Assembly (NCBI GenBank): GCA_964017195.1
Contig: OZ024895.1
Coordinates: 12,392,501 to 12,456,500 of the forward strand
Reading direction: 5' to 3'
DNA: 64,000 bases
Source of the DNA: Siderastrea radians
Taxonomy: Eukaryota; Cnidaria; Anthozoa; Scleractinia; Rhizangiidae
The notes below the pieces were generated by a model. The model ran no database searches and had not been told where the DNA came from. It saw only the letters and a list, made by a program, of their open reading frames with translations. The position numbers and the translations under genes are program-made. This document shows, piece after piece, positions 27,901-39,900 of the stretch (within the stretch, counting starts at the first letter, position 1; every line of letters begins with the position of its first letter).

Positions 27901-30900
27901 AAGATTTTTTAAAAAAAAGTTTTTAATAAATGAAATCGTAGCTGATGCGGTAAATAGGTACTGAATGAGCTGCAACAGAGGATTTCTCAAGGAAACGTGT
28001 AATAAAATTTCGCAATGTAGAATAATTCGCCAAACTTGAAAAAAAAAGTACAGTAAAGAGTACTTGTGCACCACCAAATATACCGATCTGATCTGGACAA
28101 AAAAAGAAAAGCATTATTACCGAAAGAGATAGGGCACTAAAAGAACAAATAAAAAAGGCAGTATCAACGTTTCATACTAATGAATAAATTATGCAATGGT
28201 CAACCTTAGCAGCAGGAAACACAACACAGAATTTGACACTTTGCACTTTGTGCATTACCAAAAGTATATAAATTCACGTTATTGTGAATTCACTATAACT
28301 GACAAAGATGAAAGACCACCTACACACATCTTGCAAATTGAAAAATGCTGCCTTCTTTTTTTTTTTAAAGTTTTATTAAATCCTGGACAACAACTGTTAT
28401 TAAATGATGCTAAAAACGCCTGAACAAAGGCCACACTGCAGGAAACGAACAGGTGCAAGAATCACACTACCTCTGGAACGAGATGTTCAAACACTACTCC
28501 AACTAAGTGCATGATCGAGGCAAAAAGCAGTTACGTTGGAGAGTAAACAACGATCAATACATCACTGATAACATAAACCCCTTACATACTGAACGCCATA
28601 GACTCGGTGCAAAAAAATTGGGAGCAAACAGCGAGAAATAATTCGTTAATGCCAAATCGACTGTCTTAGACTCAGCGCAATTACACAGGGGAGTAAGCAA
28701 CTGCAATAAGTGTTATAGGCTCCCTGCAAATGAATGCCACGTATAGACACATTGAAACTAATCTGGAAGCGAGCAATAACAAGCAATAAAATCTCTCCTG
28801 AGTAATATATGCAATTGATGAAAACGCTCATTATAAACGCCCCAATAGAATTCGCTAGAAAGCAAACCACTGAAAAAAGAATAACAGAAACAAACGTTTC
28901 ATTTTTGTCTCTAAATTTCTTGCACATAGGCTTAACACTAATTGTACCTGATAAAGAAGACACCTTTAATCAAAATCAGTTATTATGGGTTGCTTTTCCC
29001 GAACCGGGAAACCGGAGAGTGACACAGACACAAACTGCTACACAGTTCTCAATATTAACTGAGTGCCAGGGAACAAAAAGGTTCATATTCGATCAGTTAT
29101 GACCTATGAACCGAGGCATTTTATTTTACAACAAGTAAAGCTAACTTCAACTATCCTTCACTTGATTATGTCTACTAATATCATTATTTAGAGGAGTAGG
29201 AGCTTAGCGGTGTAGTGGTTATTCACGTCAAGCATTCGGCGATCGGAAGATCAGAAGGCCTAGGGTTGATATTTCAAATAAGAGTGATGTGTGTGCTCGT
29301 CGTACCTTTTAGGACTAAAAATCATGGTTTGATAGTCATGAAAAACTTGTGGCTTCAGCCAGAATCATTCAGGTACCATAGGGTAAACTTCAGAAAAATA
29401 TGGCAGGAAATATAGCAGTACATCCACCTGTTAGAATTGGTACCTCTTATGGATGAAAATGAGTCCGAGCCGCGCCCTCAAAACAAGATTCTAGTACATT
29501 TTGCAACAGGCAGGGAATCCTAGGAGCCATAAGGTCTTGATAGATGAGTTTCCCAGTGTTTGAGGCGTTTGAAGGGCGCCGTCCATTGTGCCGAAGAAGA
29601 GGAAGATTTAGAGGGTTGATTCTCGGGTTGCATCGCGTTTCATTTCTAGGCGCATGACGCACACGGCAAATAATGATTTCAATTTACCGTAGTTTCCTCG
29701 TTTTCATTAGCGCTTACACTAGCGGTTTAGTCAGATAACTAAACTTCACACCATTGTTTCAAAGGTACCCATATTTTAGCTAGTTTAAACAATAACTGCA
29801 CAATAGTCAAGAAGTGTTTAATTTCGGTCACTGAAAGGCCGTATTAAACAAAAGACTTGTATGGTACAAAGAACTCGCAATTTCTTAAACCATTCCTCCT
29901 GCCAGATCAGTTTTATGCACTGTGAGCTTAACACAAAGAGGCATATTGCTGCTTTCTTCTCAAAACGAAATTTTCCCGTTTTTGACTTTTCTTACTGTTA
30001 CAGATTTTACGCACGCACTAACACATATATGACATTTTATTTTGAGCATTTTTAGTCTTCGCGATCTCCTGACTACTTGCTTTCGGGTTTGTCAACACAC
30101 AGAAAATATGCATCAACCTTTTCGAGTCACCTGAGCGCAGTTCAAGCCACATGCATGCAACCGTTACTTTTCAGCCTGCACACGAGTATCTAATTACGTT
30201 CACGGCACCGAACTCTTCTAAAAAAAATTATTAAAGCTATATCAACGGCAGGCAATCGGAGGAATTTCCAATGAAAGTTGTAACATTTCGGAAATGTTAC
30301 AACTTTCACTGGAAATCCTCATACGTGATAGAGCCATACTTTGCGAGGTTTGAATCTCGCTGTTTCTTTTCTTATCACCTGTATGTGTCATAATGCACTG
30401 ATACGATTAGGAGATATTTGACGCTGATCACTATTGGGGCTTAAAGGCTAATGACGATGCAAATAAAATTGGTTATATAAATTGGTCATGATTGATGGAA
30501 AATCGTAAATTCCCTATCTTTAAAACTATAATGCCAGTGTTGTAGTGTTATACACATGTACATCCATGATTGCCAATATGAAGATAAATGCATACAAATA
30601 GGATACTAAGGTGATTTATATAACAGCTAACTGGTCACATTCTATCGAAAAACAAGTCCACCACTTACAGTTTACAATCATATTCACTTCATGTTCGAGA
30701 GAACCAAAGCTGTCATCATCTATTTCAAATTTGTAAACTCCTTGATCTGATCTTTGCACTGTAAGGATTGTCAGCCATGCCTGGAAGACTGATATGTCTG
30801 CTCTGAATCGCTCTTGGAAACTGGGTGCCACATTTGTGTTCCCACTTCCAATCTTTTGTGCAATAGCCACTGAACTCCTAGCATCAGTGGCGTGTGTATT

Positions 30901-33900
30901 AGACATGAGTGCAAATTTTGTAACTGTTGGCAACCTCGATGGGAAGTTATTTAACCGGTTTTAAAATTTTGATATTTTAAAGCTTGAGTTTTAATTTTTA
31001 TTTTTTGTTTGTCAATGGCGAAAGTGATCTTGACCTCTCAGTTAGCCATCAAATTACACAACAATTCAACCAGAAAGTGCAACTGAAACTGAAGGTAGCG
31101 AAATACTGGCCAAATGGAAGGTTAGCCTCGATTAGGTTAGGAGATACAAACATAAAATATTTTTCACGTCTTCCGTGTTAATTTCTGACAGCCAGGCTGT
31201 TTACGTTTTCTAATATTGTGAAATTCTGAATTAAGTGTCGGGCTTGATCCTTGTCTTTAGTGCCTCTGGTGAAATCAACATAAATATCCTAACTTGCCCC
31301 GTGAAGCGTACACTTCACAGATCACGTATACAGATTAGTGTTGTACACCAAAGACTCTACAAAAATTTTGAGGTTTCGGCATCGTGGTTAGATGACCGAA
31401 TCTATCGAAATTTCTAGTTACTTCCACAAAGACGAGGATATTGAATTAGTACATCGATCTAGCAGTTTTGAAAGCGGCATGTCACCCTTTGGCATTGACC
31501 ATCCCACCAACATACTGGTCAAGAACATCATCACAAGGAACTTTTACCTACTACCAAATGACCTTGATACGGCAGCCATTTTTCAACCCTTGCGCATTTT
31601 ATACGCATATCGTCGTGATAACAACTTGCGTGACTCTCTGGTCAGGAGTACCCTGAATGGCACGACAGCTACCAATGAAGACCGTAATACGTTACCCTGT
31701 GCCTTACTCCATGCAACACCTGCGTGCACACCAACACATCGGCCTTTATTGATACCCCCGGACGATGCATTACGGTCCAACCTAAGTATACCTGTGTCAG
31801 CGAAAACGTGGTTTATGCCATCAAATGCCGTACCTGTCACAAGATATATATCAGCGAAACTGGTAGACGCCTGGGGGACAGATTTAGGGAGCATTTACGA
31901 CACAGCATTTACGACACAGGCTAACCGACACACAGGCTAACCGACACACAGGCTAACCGACACAGATCTCCCCGTTGGCCGCCATTTTGCATCCCCAGGT
32001 CACACCGCTGAGGACATGTCGGTCTCTGTGATCCGTTCTGGCTTCAGCAGTACAACACACAGGCGCAGTGTTGAGACTAGCGTGATTTTTAACATCAGAC
32101 ACTGCACCCAGGAGGCCTAAATGCGGATCTTAATTTCCTTTAAAAGCTCTCAAAGTCAGCGCGCGCTAGTAACGCTACGTTTTTGTTTTGTATTTATTTA
32201 AACGTTTTGTCGCCCGAGCAATTTTCAGTTGCTTTCAAACCACTGAAGAAGAGGGAGCACCCTCGAAACGCCTGGTTGTTTGCGAACTTTTTCAGCGCAT
32301 ATTCTAACAGGACTTTTACGTTCATATGGTCACTGTTTATACCGCACTCTTGCCTTAGCTAACTTCCCTGAGAGCGCTGACAGGAAAATTAAGTACAAAA
32401 GAACAAATCAGTCCATCACTGTAAAGATGGGATTATTGATGGATGATATCGTTTTCTTTAAATTACAGCAGCACTGAAGTTATAATTATGCACATAAACA
32501 TGTCTTTGTTTGTTACCCAGGAATGGGCAGGCGCAGATCTTGATAGAAACGTGACCGCTTTCTAAAGATTTGAACACTGAAGGCGTGACCGGGTAACGGG
32601 TTTTACGACACATTCCTCTAATCAGAAATTGACTAGACTGCATTTTCCTTTTAAAGAGGTACACATCAATTGTCATATCTTCGTTCAAAGTACCCGTTTA
32701 GCTTATTGCAAACTTTAACCATAACAGAAGATTTATTCCAGGCTAAGATAAAGCCAAGCAGACCTGAAAGACGTTTTCCCCATGGAGCCATGCTATCCTT
32801 TTTTCTTACTAGCTTAGGTGGTATCTTCCTAGTCTGACAATAGAGCCTAAAGCCGCCTTCTAGATACATGTAATTTTTCAAAGCAGGAACGTTCCTTTTT
32901 CCCGTTTCTGTACACCGTATGGCACCTGCTCTTTTCCATTCAGAAGGTGTTTGTGGGTGCAAGGGTATTTGCTGAACAACGTACAATAACTTAGAGGAGA
33001 GGAAAGATACCGTTACCCTGATCTAATCCGCATTAGACAGTGTAGCTATTGTAGAAGAAGGAAGCAATAGGTTGGACACCAGATTTGGAAGGGTTTTTGT
33101 GTTTTCCTTAATTTGGAATAAGTGCATGTATGTTACCGTGTGAAGAGACCAAGACCAAAACATGCAGTTATTGCCAGGCGTGTCATTCATAATTAAAGTG
33201 AAGATTTCACTATACACACCAAATATGATCCTAATTATACCAATTTAAGGGAGCAAAATGCATGTTTCAGTGATAGACACACTAGGAATGATGACTGAAA
33301 TAAACTACACTGCACCTTATGAAGTACAAGTGAAAAGTATCGGATACTCGAAACTCAAATTTCTCAAAAATGTCCTCATAACTTAATCACATGGGAACTT
33401 ATCCCTGCACTTAACATAGACTTAACCGTAAGGGAAGAAAATTCAGTAAAAAGCAAAAAGAAAGAAAGAAGGAAAAAAAATTGATGAATATGCAGTAAGA
33501 CGCAAAGGTGAGATATATTCTTTGAAAAGAAGCGTTACTTACGATATCCAGCAGGGTAATTAATGTGTACATACATCACAGCCCTTTGGATAACGTCTTT
33601 AATCCTATGCAGCCTCAGGGCTTTTTTCTGGCCATTTTTTCGCTCCTGAGTCCCCTCCCCCAGTCAAAGAGTATTTTAAGCTCAGACAACGAAACTCCGT
33701 GGATAGATAGTATACATTCAAACCTGTTTCCTTCGACGTCTGCAACATGACCTGATGACGTCACATGAAGTGGGAACTACTTCATGATTTCCATTAAAAT
33801 TGGCCAAAAGGCAATAAAAAGCAAAAACAGAGCACTGAAATGATCTAAATATGTAAAAGTTTAGCGAAATAACTTTAAAATATTTCAATTAAAACAGTAA

Positions 33901-36900
33901 ACGTCAAAAGTTTGAGAAAACTGTTTGTCAAATATGTTGCCATGACAACATTAGATTTCATTAACAATGTCAAGTCAAATTGTTAAATATTAGAAACAAA
34001 AGAGTTAAGTTATCATGAAAGGCGAATAGCACCTTGTGCCCCCCCCCCCCACTCTTCCCCAGGCTTAGTAGGACTAACAGAGTATTAAATTTCGCATTTT
34101 CACTTTTTGTGGCCCCTCTCTATTAAGAGTTTTGTTCACGAGAATTACAAGAGCGGGTAAATGTGACAATGAAGAAGTTGCCAATGTTCAGGTTTCCTCG
34201 GAAATCTATGGAATGTTAATTACATAAGACGACAATGAAACGTAATGCAGAATCCGAAAAAGTAACGTAAGTAAATTGATAATGTAAGCAGTAACGCCAT
34301 TTGCAGAATTTGATTGTTTCAATAACGTGTTTACCACTTACACTTTACAATCACATTCACGTCATGTTGGAGGGAACCAAAGTTGTCGTCATCTACTCGA
34401 AATCTGTAAACTCCTTGATCTGATCTTTGCACTGTAAGGATTGTTAGCCATGCTTGGGAGACTGATATGTCTGCTCTGAATCGCTCTTGGAAACTGGGTG
34501 CCACATTTGTGTTCCCACTTCCAAACTTTTGTGCAATAGTCACTGTACTCCCAGATTCAGTAACATTAAAAAACTCTGAGGAGCCAATTCCACCACCAAG
34601 AGTATAGGTCCACAAAAGAGTTATGTTGTGTAATTCTTGCACATCTGATGGCTCTGAAGGCTTTGAATTAAAAACTGCTGCAGCTTCTATGTACAAACAT
34701 ACAAACAATACTTCCATGTCAAGAAACGTCCGTTCTACGATGCACAATATACATGTAATTAAAACGATTTATTGATAATATACTCAGATAGAGAAAAAAT
34801 ATTGCTGCAAACTAAATGAAGAACGAATGTTACATCTGTTACAGTAATACACAAAGTAGACCATCTAGCTTCGTATACATGTATACTAAATTGTCTATGC
34901 ATCAGAATCGATAACAACCTATCGACAACTGTTCATGCAGTTATGTGCATGTGAAATCCAACGAATAAATTTAAAAAAAACGGGCTAGAATGGTTTCTGG
35001 AGATGAAACTTGGGTTTCAGTTCATTTCCATTTAACCAAACGAGTTCAAAAATCGGAAGTTGGACAATGAACTGTTTTCGGTGACAATCAATCAGTTTGT
35101 TCTGTTGACAAACAGACCTGAATTTAGTCTATGTAGCTACTGACTGTCGACAGAACTCGATAAAGGTCGATGTTTGACCTAATCTGACGGATTAAATTCC
35201 TGTGATTGATCTCGCCTGGATAAACAATGATAAATGCAAGCACGATAAATCATGCCCGTAGATACTTCCTCGAACCTGATGGCAACTATTTCCGCATCTC
35301 TTTGTTACTATAGCTAAAAGTGCAACAACGTGAGGTTATTTCAAATTTATGTTTTTCTCTGTTACTTAGACAATTTATTTTTCTCTGTAGTTTTTAAACC
35401 TGAAGGGAAACTGCCTTTTCGTACTTCAAGCCGGGACTCAAATTTTCTTACTTGGTAACCTTGGTGAAAAGTTATTTAATAGTTGTTAATTTTAATATTT
35501 TAATATTTTAAGCAAGACTTTTTTAGTTTGTTCATTGTGAGAGTAGTCTTGACCTCTTGGTTAGCCACAAAATTAGAAGGCAATTCAACTGGAAACAAAA
35601 GTAACGCAATAAGAAAAAAGACCAGACTGAAGTCTTTAGATAAAGATTTACAAAATACAAAATACAGCATAATAGTGAAGGTAGCCAAATACAGCCGAAC
35701 CGGATAGAAAGATAGCCAAGATTAAAATGTAGAATTTTTGACGACTTCTCCTCATTTCTGACAGTTCGGCTGTTTACCCGTTTTAATCTTGATCCTTGAC
35801 TTAGCAGCTCTAATGAAATCAACATAAATGGCCTAACTGGCTGGAGAAAGTTCTCACTACACAAAGAACGTATATGAATACAGGTTAATGTTGCACTTCA
35901 AAGACTCTACAAACATTGGAATTTCGACATCGTGATGGGGTGACCAGATTTTTCGAAATTTCTAGTTGCTTCCTCAAAGGCAGCGATTTTGAATAATTAT
36001 TAGTACATGGATATAGTTTTCGATAGTTTGAAAGATTAAGGCAGCATGCTATTGCATACGCCGTTCTATTGCGTGAGCTAAATTACCTGACAGTGGTGGA
36101 ACGCAAATCAAGTACAAAAGAAGAACTCGGTGCATTGTCAAGAGGGGATTATTGATGATATCGTTTTCACGAGTTACGGCAGCACTGAAGTTATTTATTG
36201 ATTAAGTAACGCTTCGCGTAAGAACTATAGTAGAGAACAATAGACCGCGGCAATGGGAGCCGTTATTTCCTACCGTGAGGAAACGTGTTAATAAGCCTCA
36301 AATTAGCTTTCTCATTGGATAAAAAGCTATTACCGCGAAATTCAAATGGTTTCAGGAAAATTACAAAAGCCTAGAATTCGAAGGAAGCGTTGAAATTAGC
36401 TAAGAAGTTTCTTTAAAAATAGATCTTTATGGACGTAAAGTTTAAGAGAAATTGTATGTGGGGAACTACGAGTTTCCGAAGATGATGAGATCGAAAGCGA
36501 TATTTTGCCTTGTTTTCGTCGTAACTTTGACAGTTTCATCAATCATTTACCCCCATTTCATTGTTTTGTGCAATACGCGGCATCTATTTTGGATCTGGTT
36601 CACACGCAAAACCACGCAATGAAATATGACAAACATCGTGACATTTTGACTTCGCAGTTCGTAAATAAAGTCTGCTAGCTAGCTATTTCTTCGTTACCTG
36701 GTTTTATAATCTTTAGTTACTCTTTGACATTTTTGCCGATGCCAAAACATAAGAACTTAAAGCTTGTACAAAAACGGTAACCGGGTATTGTGAAAACCCC
36801 CGGAAAATCTTAACAAGAGACCGCAAGCAATGTTGCTTTATACTCAGTACGCAACGCCTTAGGCCATAAAGTTTCTGGTAATAAAATTCGTTTGACCTTG

Positions 36901-39900
36901 TGTAACTGGTGCTATTACAGTCCGATTTTCCCACTCCCCGAGATCACGAAGGAAGGGATACGCTCCAAGGCACCGAAAGTCTAATTTACTTGACGGCGAT
37001 CAACCGGCGAGCAAATGATCATCCTAAACATCTCTAGAGACTCGGAAAAGTGACGAAAATACATAAGATACACAATAGAATTTGTTTTTCAAATTTTATT
37101 TAGACGTTCACTGTTTCGAAAAGGAGAACTGAGATTATTTGGACCTCATTTCAGAACATTCGAACCCCGGGATTCGAACTCTCATATCACTCTTTGGTTT
37201 ATACAGTTCATACCAGTGCTCCAAAATAAAACAAAAGCTACTGACCTGTGCATTCGTTCGATATTTACAAGTTGAACCTTTAAATTCGATTCTGTATGCA
37301 CGCTACACACAAAGATTTCGCTTCCGATCATTGCGTTTTCCTCCACATTGCACAATCCCACAAAACGATAAGCCCAAATGGAACTCGATCGCTTTCTCAG
37401 CTTTCTACACGGTGCGAGGACTTCGAGATCACCAAAACCCTATTTAGAATAGAACGAACGACAAAGCACTGCTGCAAAAGGCATCCTCCAGCAGAGTTGC
37501 TCACGTAATACGAAAAGACAAAGAAATTTGAACCAAGATGACTAGCTGCGGTGAAGAAATGGACGCGAACTCGTCAAATCCAAGATGGCGGCTACAGATC
37601 GAGCACATGTTCTTCTGTCGTTACCATGGTTCCCCACATACGATCGTGACCAAACTTTCGTGACAGAAAGAACAATAGGTATAGTCCATATTTGGACCAT
37701 AAAAATGTATTTTCTGCATATTTTTGGCCTATTTATCACTACTTTTCTAATTTCAGCCAATCACGTAGCCGTATTTTAATTACTTAATTGGAAACAGACA
37801 CCGGATGACTTCCTGCCGCGTTGCCAAATTTTCTATAGTTCTTACGCGAAGCGTTACTTAACTATGCACATAAACATGCCTTTATTTGTTATCCTTGAAT
37901 GAGCAGGCGCCGAACCTTAACGTGACCGCTTTCCAAAGTTTTGAACACTGCAGGCGTGACCGTGAGTCGGGTTTTAAATAAGTAATATTCCCCGGTTAGA
38001 AATTGGCTTAGATTTATGTTCTCCAAAATGTCATTTCACAGCACATATTGCCTGATTTCATTTTCCTTTTAAAGAGTCTTGCAAACCTGGAGATCAAGGC
38101 ATCAATTGCCATATAGTTGTTGAAAGTACCCGTTGAGCTAATTACAAGCTTTAACCATAAAAGAGGATTTATTCTAATTGTAGGCCGAGATATACCCAGG
38201 CCACCTGGAAGACTATTTCCCCGGCCATGCCAATTTTTTTAAGGCATATTTTTTTCTTTATTTTTATTTTTTTTTTCTTAGTCGGGTGTAATCGACCAGG
38301 CATATAGAAGGGCCTTTCTGTAACTTTTTCAAACCACCAACGTTCCCTCTCCCGTTCGTTTCTGTTTAAAGGTCTGACTCCTGCTCCTTTCCAGTCAGAA
38401 GGTATACGTTAGAACTAAGGATATTTGTTGAACGTTGTACAACAAATAGGCGTAAAATTACACCTTTACATCAGAGAAGAGGTTACTCGCAGGGCCATCT
38501 AATTTGCATTGGACAGCTAGTGTAGCTATCGAAAAGCGGCCTTCACACGTTAAACTTATGTTGGCCAATTGGTGTTGGCAAACTCATATTGGTGTGTGTG
38601 GACGACACAACAACATGTTGGCAAACTGTTGGCGAAAATAGAACTTGTCTCTATTCTTGCCAACTTTTCGCCAACAGTTTGCCAACATGTTGTTGTGTCG
38701 TTCACACACACGCCAATTTGAGTTTGCCAACACGAGCTTGCCAACTTAAGTTTGACGTGTGAAGGCCAATTAAAAGAAGTAAACAATAGGTTAAACACTA
38801 ACACGGGTACAGTTGCAAATCGTTGAAAACTGTAGTGCGCGAGTTGTAGACGTCCCAAAGATTTGTAGACCTCTCGCATGGTGATGTCGGGTATTTTTTT
38901 AAATACCCAGGACACCCAGGTTTCGCGCCCTTGGTAATTCGCCTTGTTAACGATGACTTTCACAATGTTCAAGTCCAGTGATGGTTATTGGTGTAAATAT
39001 GAGTTAAAGGGATGTAACAGCAGTAATGAATCCTACAGTGATGGCTTAAATAGAGTTTTGAAATTCTTGGAGTGTCTACGATGGGTCGTTACCTCATTTT
39101 ATACAGGAAGCCTTCGTGATGAAGGGTGTTTGTGCTGCCCTCAATTTCGAGTTCAGTAAAAAGCGAAGAACATGATGCACATATGTTATCGAGTCAAGAG
39201 ATAAAAACCAAATCAGTTATTGCCATGTTTGTCATTCATAAAGTAAAGATTTCACTGTACTCACAACATATGTAGCAATATATGGCCATAATCAAGTCAA
39301 TTAAAGGGAGAAAAATGGCGGAGCGAGAGACACAATGCTAAAATAATTACTTTGCAACTGACTTTTGAAGGTAGCAATGTACCTGTTTCATATCTGTCAG
39401 GAAATATTAAAAATATATATTTCCGAGTTTAAAAAAATTGAAAGTTCTCCAATGTTCCCTTTGAGTAATTTTTTTGTCAGCCTGAAGGGCGCACAGTTTT
39501 TGAACAGAATAATCATTACGATAACCAGTTTCTGCCACTTAGAGTAACACTCTAGCGGATGTGAAAAGCTCCCGAGCCCATTAGATGACCTCCTTAGTAA
39601 TAAATGTCAAAGTTTTAATTTTTGTGCCACTTGTTATTACGAATTTTTTCTGAGAAAATTACAAGACCGTATAAATGTGACAATACAGCAATTGTAATGG
39701 TTTCAGGTTTCCTCGGAAAATCAACGGCAATAGTTGAAAGTCGACAACTCAGTACAAACATTCAGTTACGACGAAAAAAAAAATACAATCCGGAAATGTA
39801 ACGTGGCGAATGTTCTAACAACAAGGCCAAAAAAATGACCTGATGTAACTGGTGACGTAGACAAAACTAGTTGATGCCAACAAGTTAAAAAGCAACGAAT

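Larger units (their letters stand above)
31484..32285 (+). mobile_element. Penelope-like element 3' fragment with GIY-YIG endonuclease (frameshifted)
   Basis: Starts in the RT thumb/linker ([12 protein letters not shown], homologous to the ILVRAKL end of the element at the left edge). It continues after one frameshift near 31,705 into [20 protein letters not shown] and [15 protein letters not shown]. After a 16-base tandem expansion it resumes as [14 protein letters not shown] to a TAA at 32,117-32,119. The VYAI...YISETG block is the GIY-YIG motif, and the downstream arginine and histidine residues fit the family. The 840-base insertion lies between the truncated Ig and the first exon of unit A. 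Confidence 0.85.
30600..34100. repeat. Tandem unit A (dead copy of first-exon/Ig unit)
   Basis: Innermost of four diverged tandem units. It has a broken signal-peptide exon (32,368-32,416) and a 5'-truncated Ig exon. It is interrupted by a Penelope-like GIY-YIG fragment. Homologous to the other units across intron sequence such as GACCTCTCAGTTAGCCATC. Confidence 0.8.
34100..39600. repeat. Tandem unit B (intact first exon and Ig exon)
   Basis: Second unit. It carries two later insertions, a 1,652-bp TTAA element and a 230-bp palindromic MITE. Both are absent from the matching places in other units. Confidence 0.8.

Noticed and set aside
28646..29102. Overlapping ORFs of about 100 codons in the intron upstream of Ig exon 3
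   Set aside because: No resemblance to Ig or any known domain, no phase-1 splice borders.
30259..30320. Palindrome as a microRNA precursor
   Set aside because: The arms are separated by one base, leaving no proper loop, and the stem is short; a fold-back repeat is simpler.
37139..37508. ORFs inside the 1,652-bp TTAA element as a transposase
   Set aside because: About 100 codons at most, no DDE motif or zinc finger; the element appears non-autonomous.
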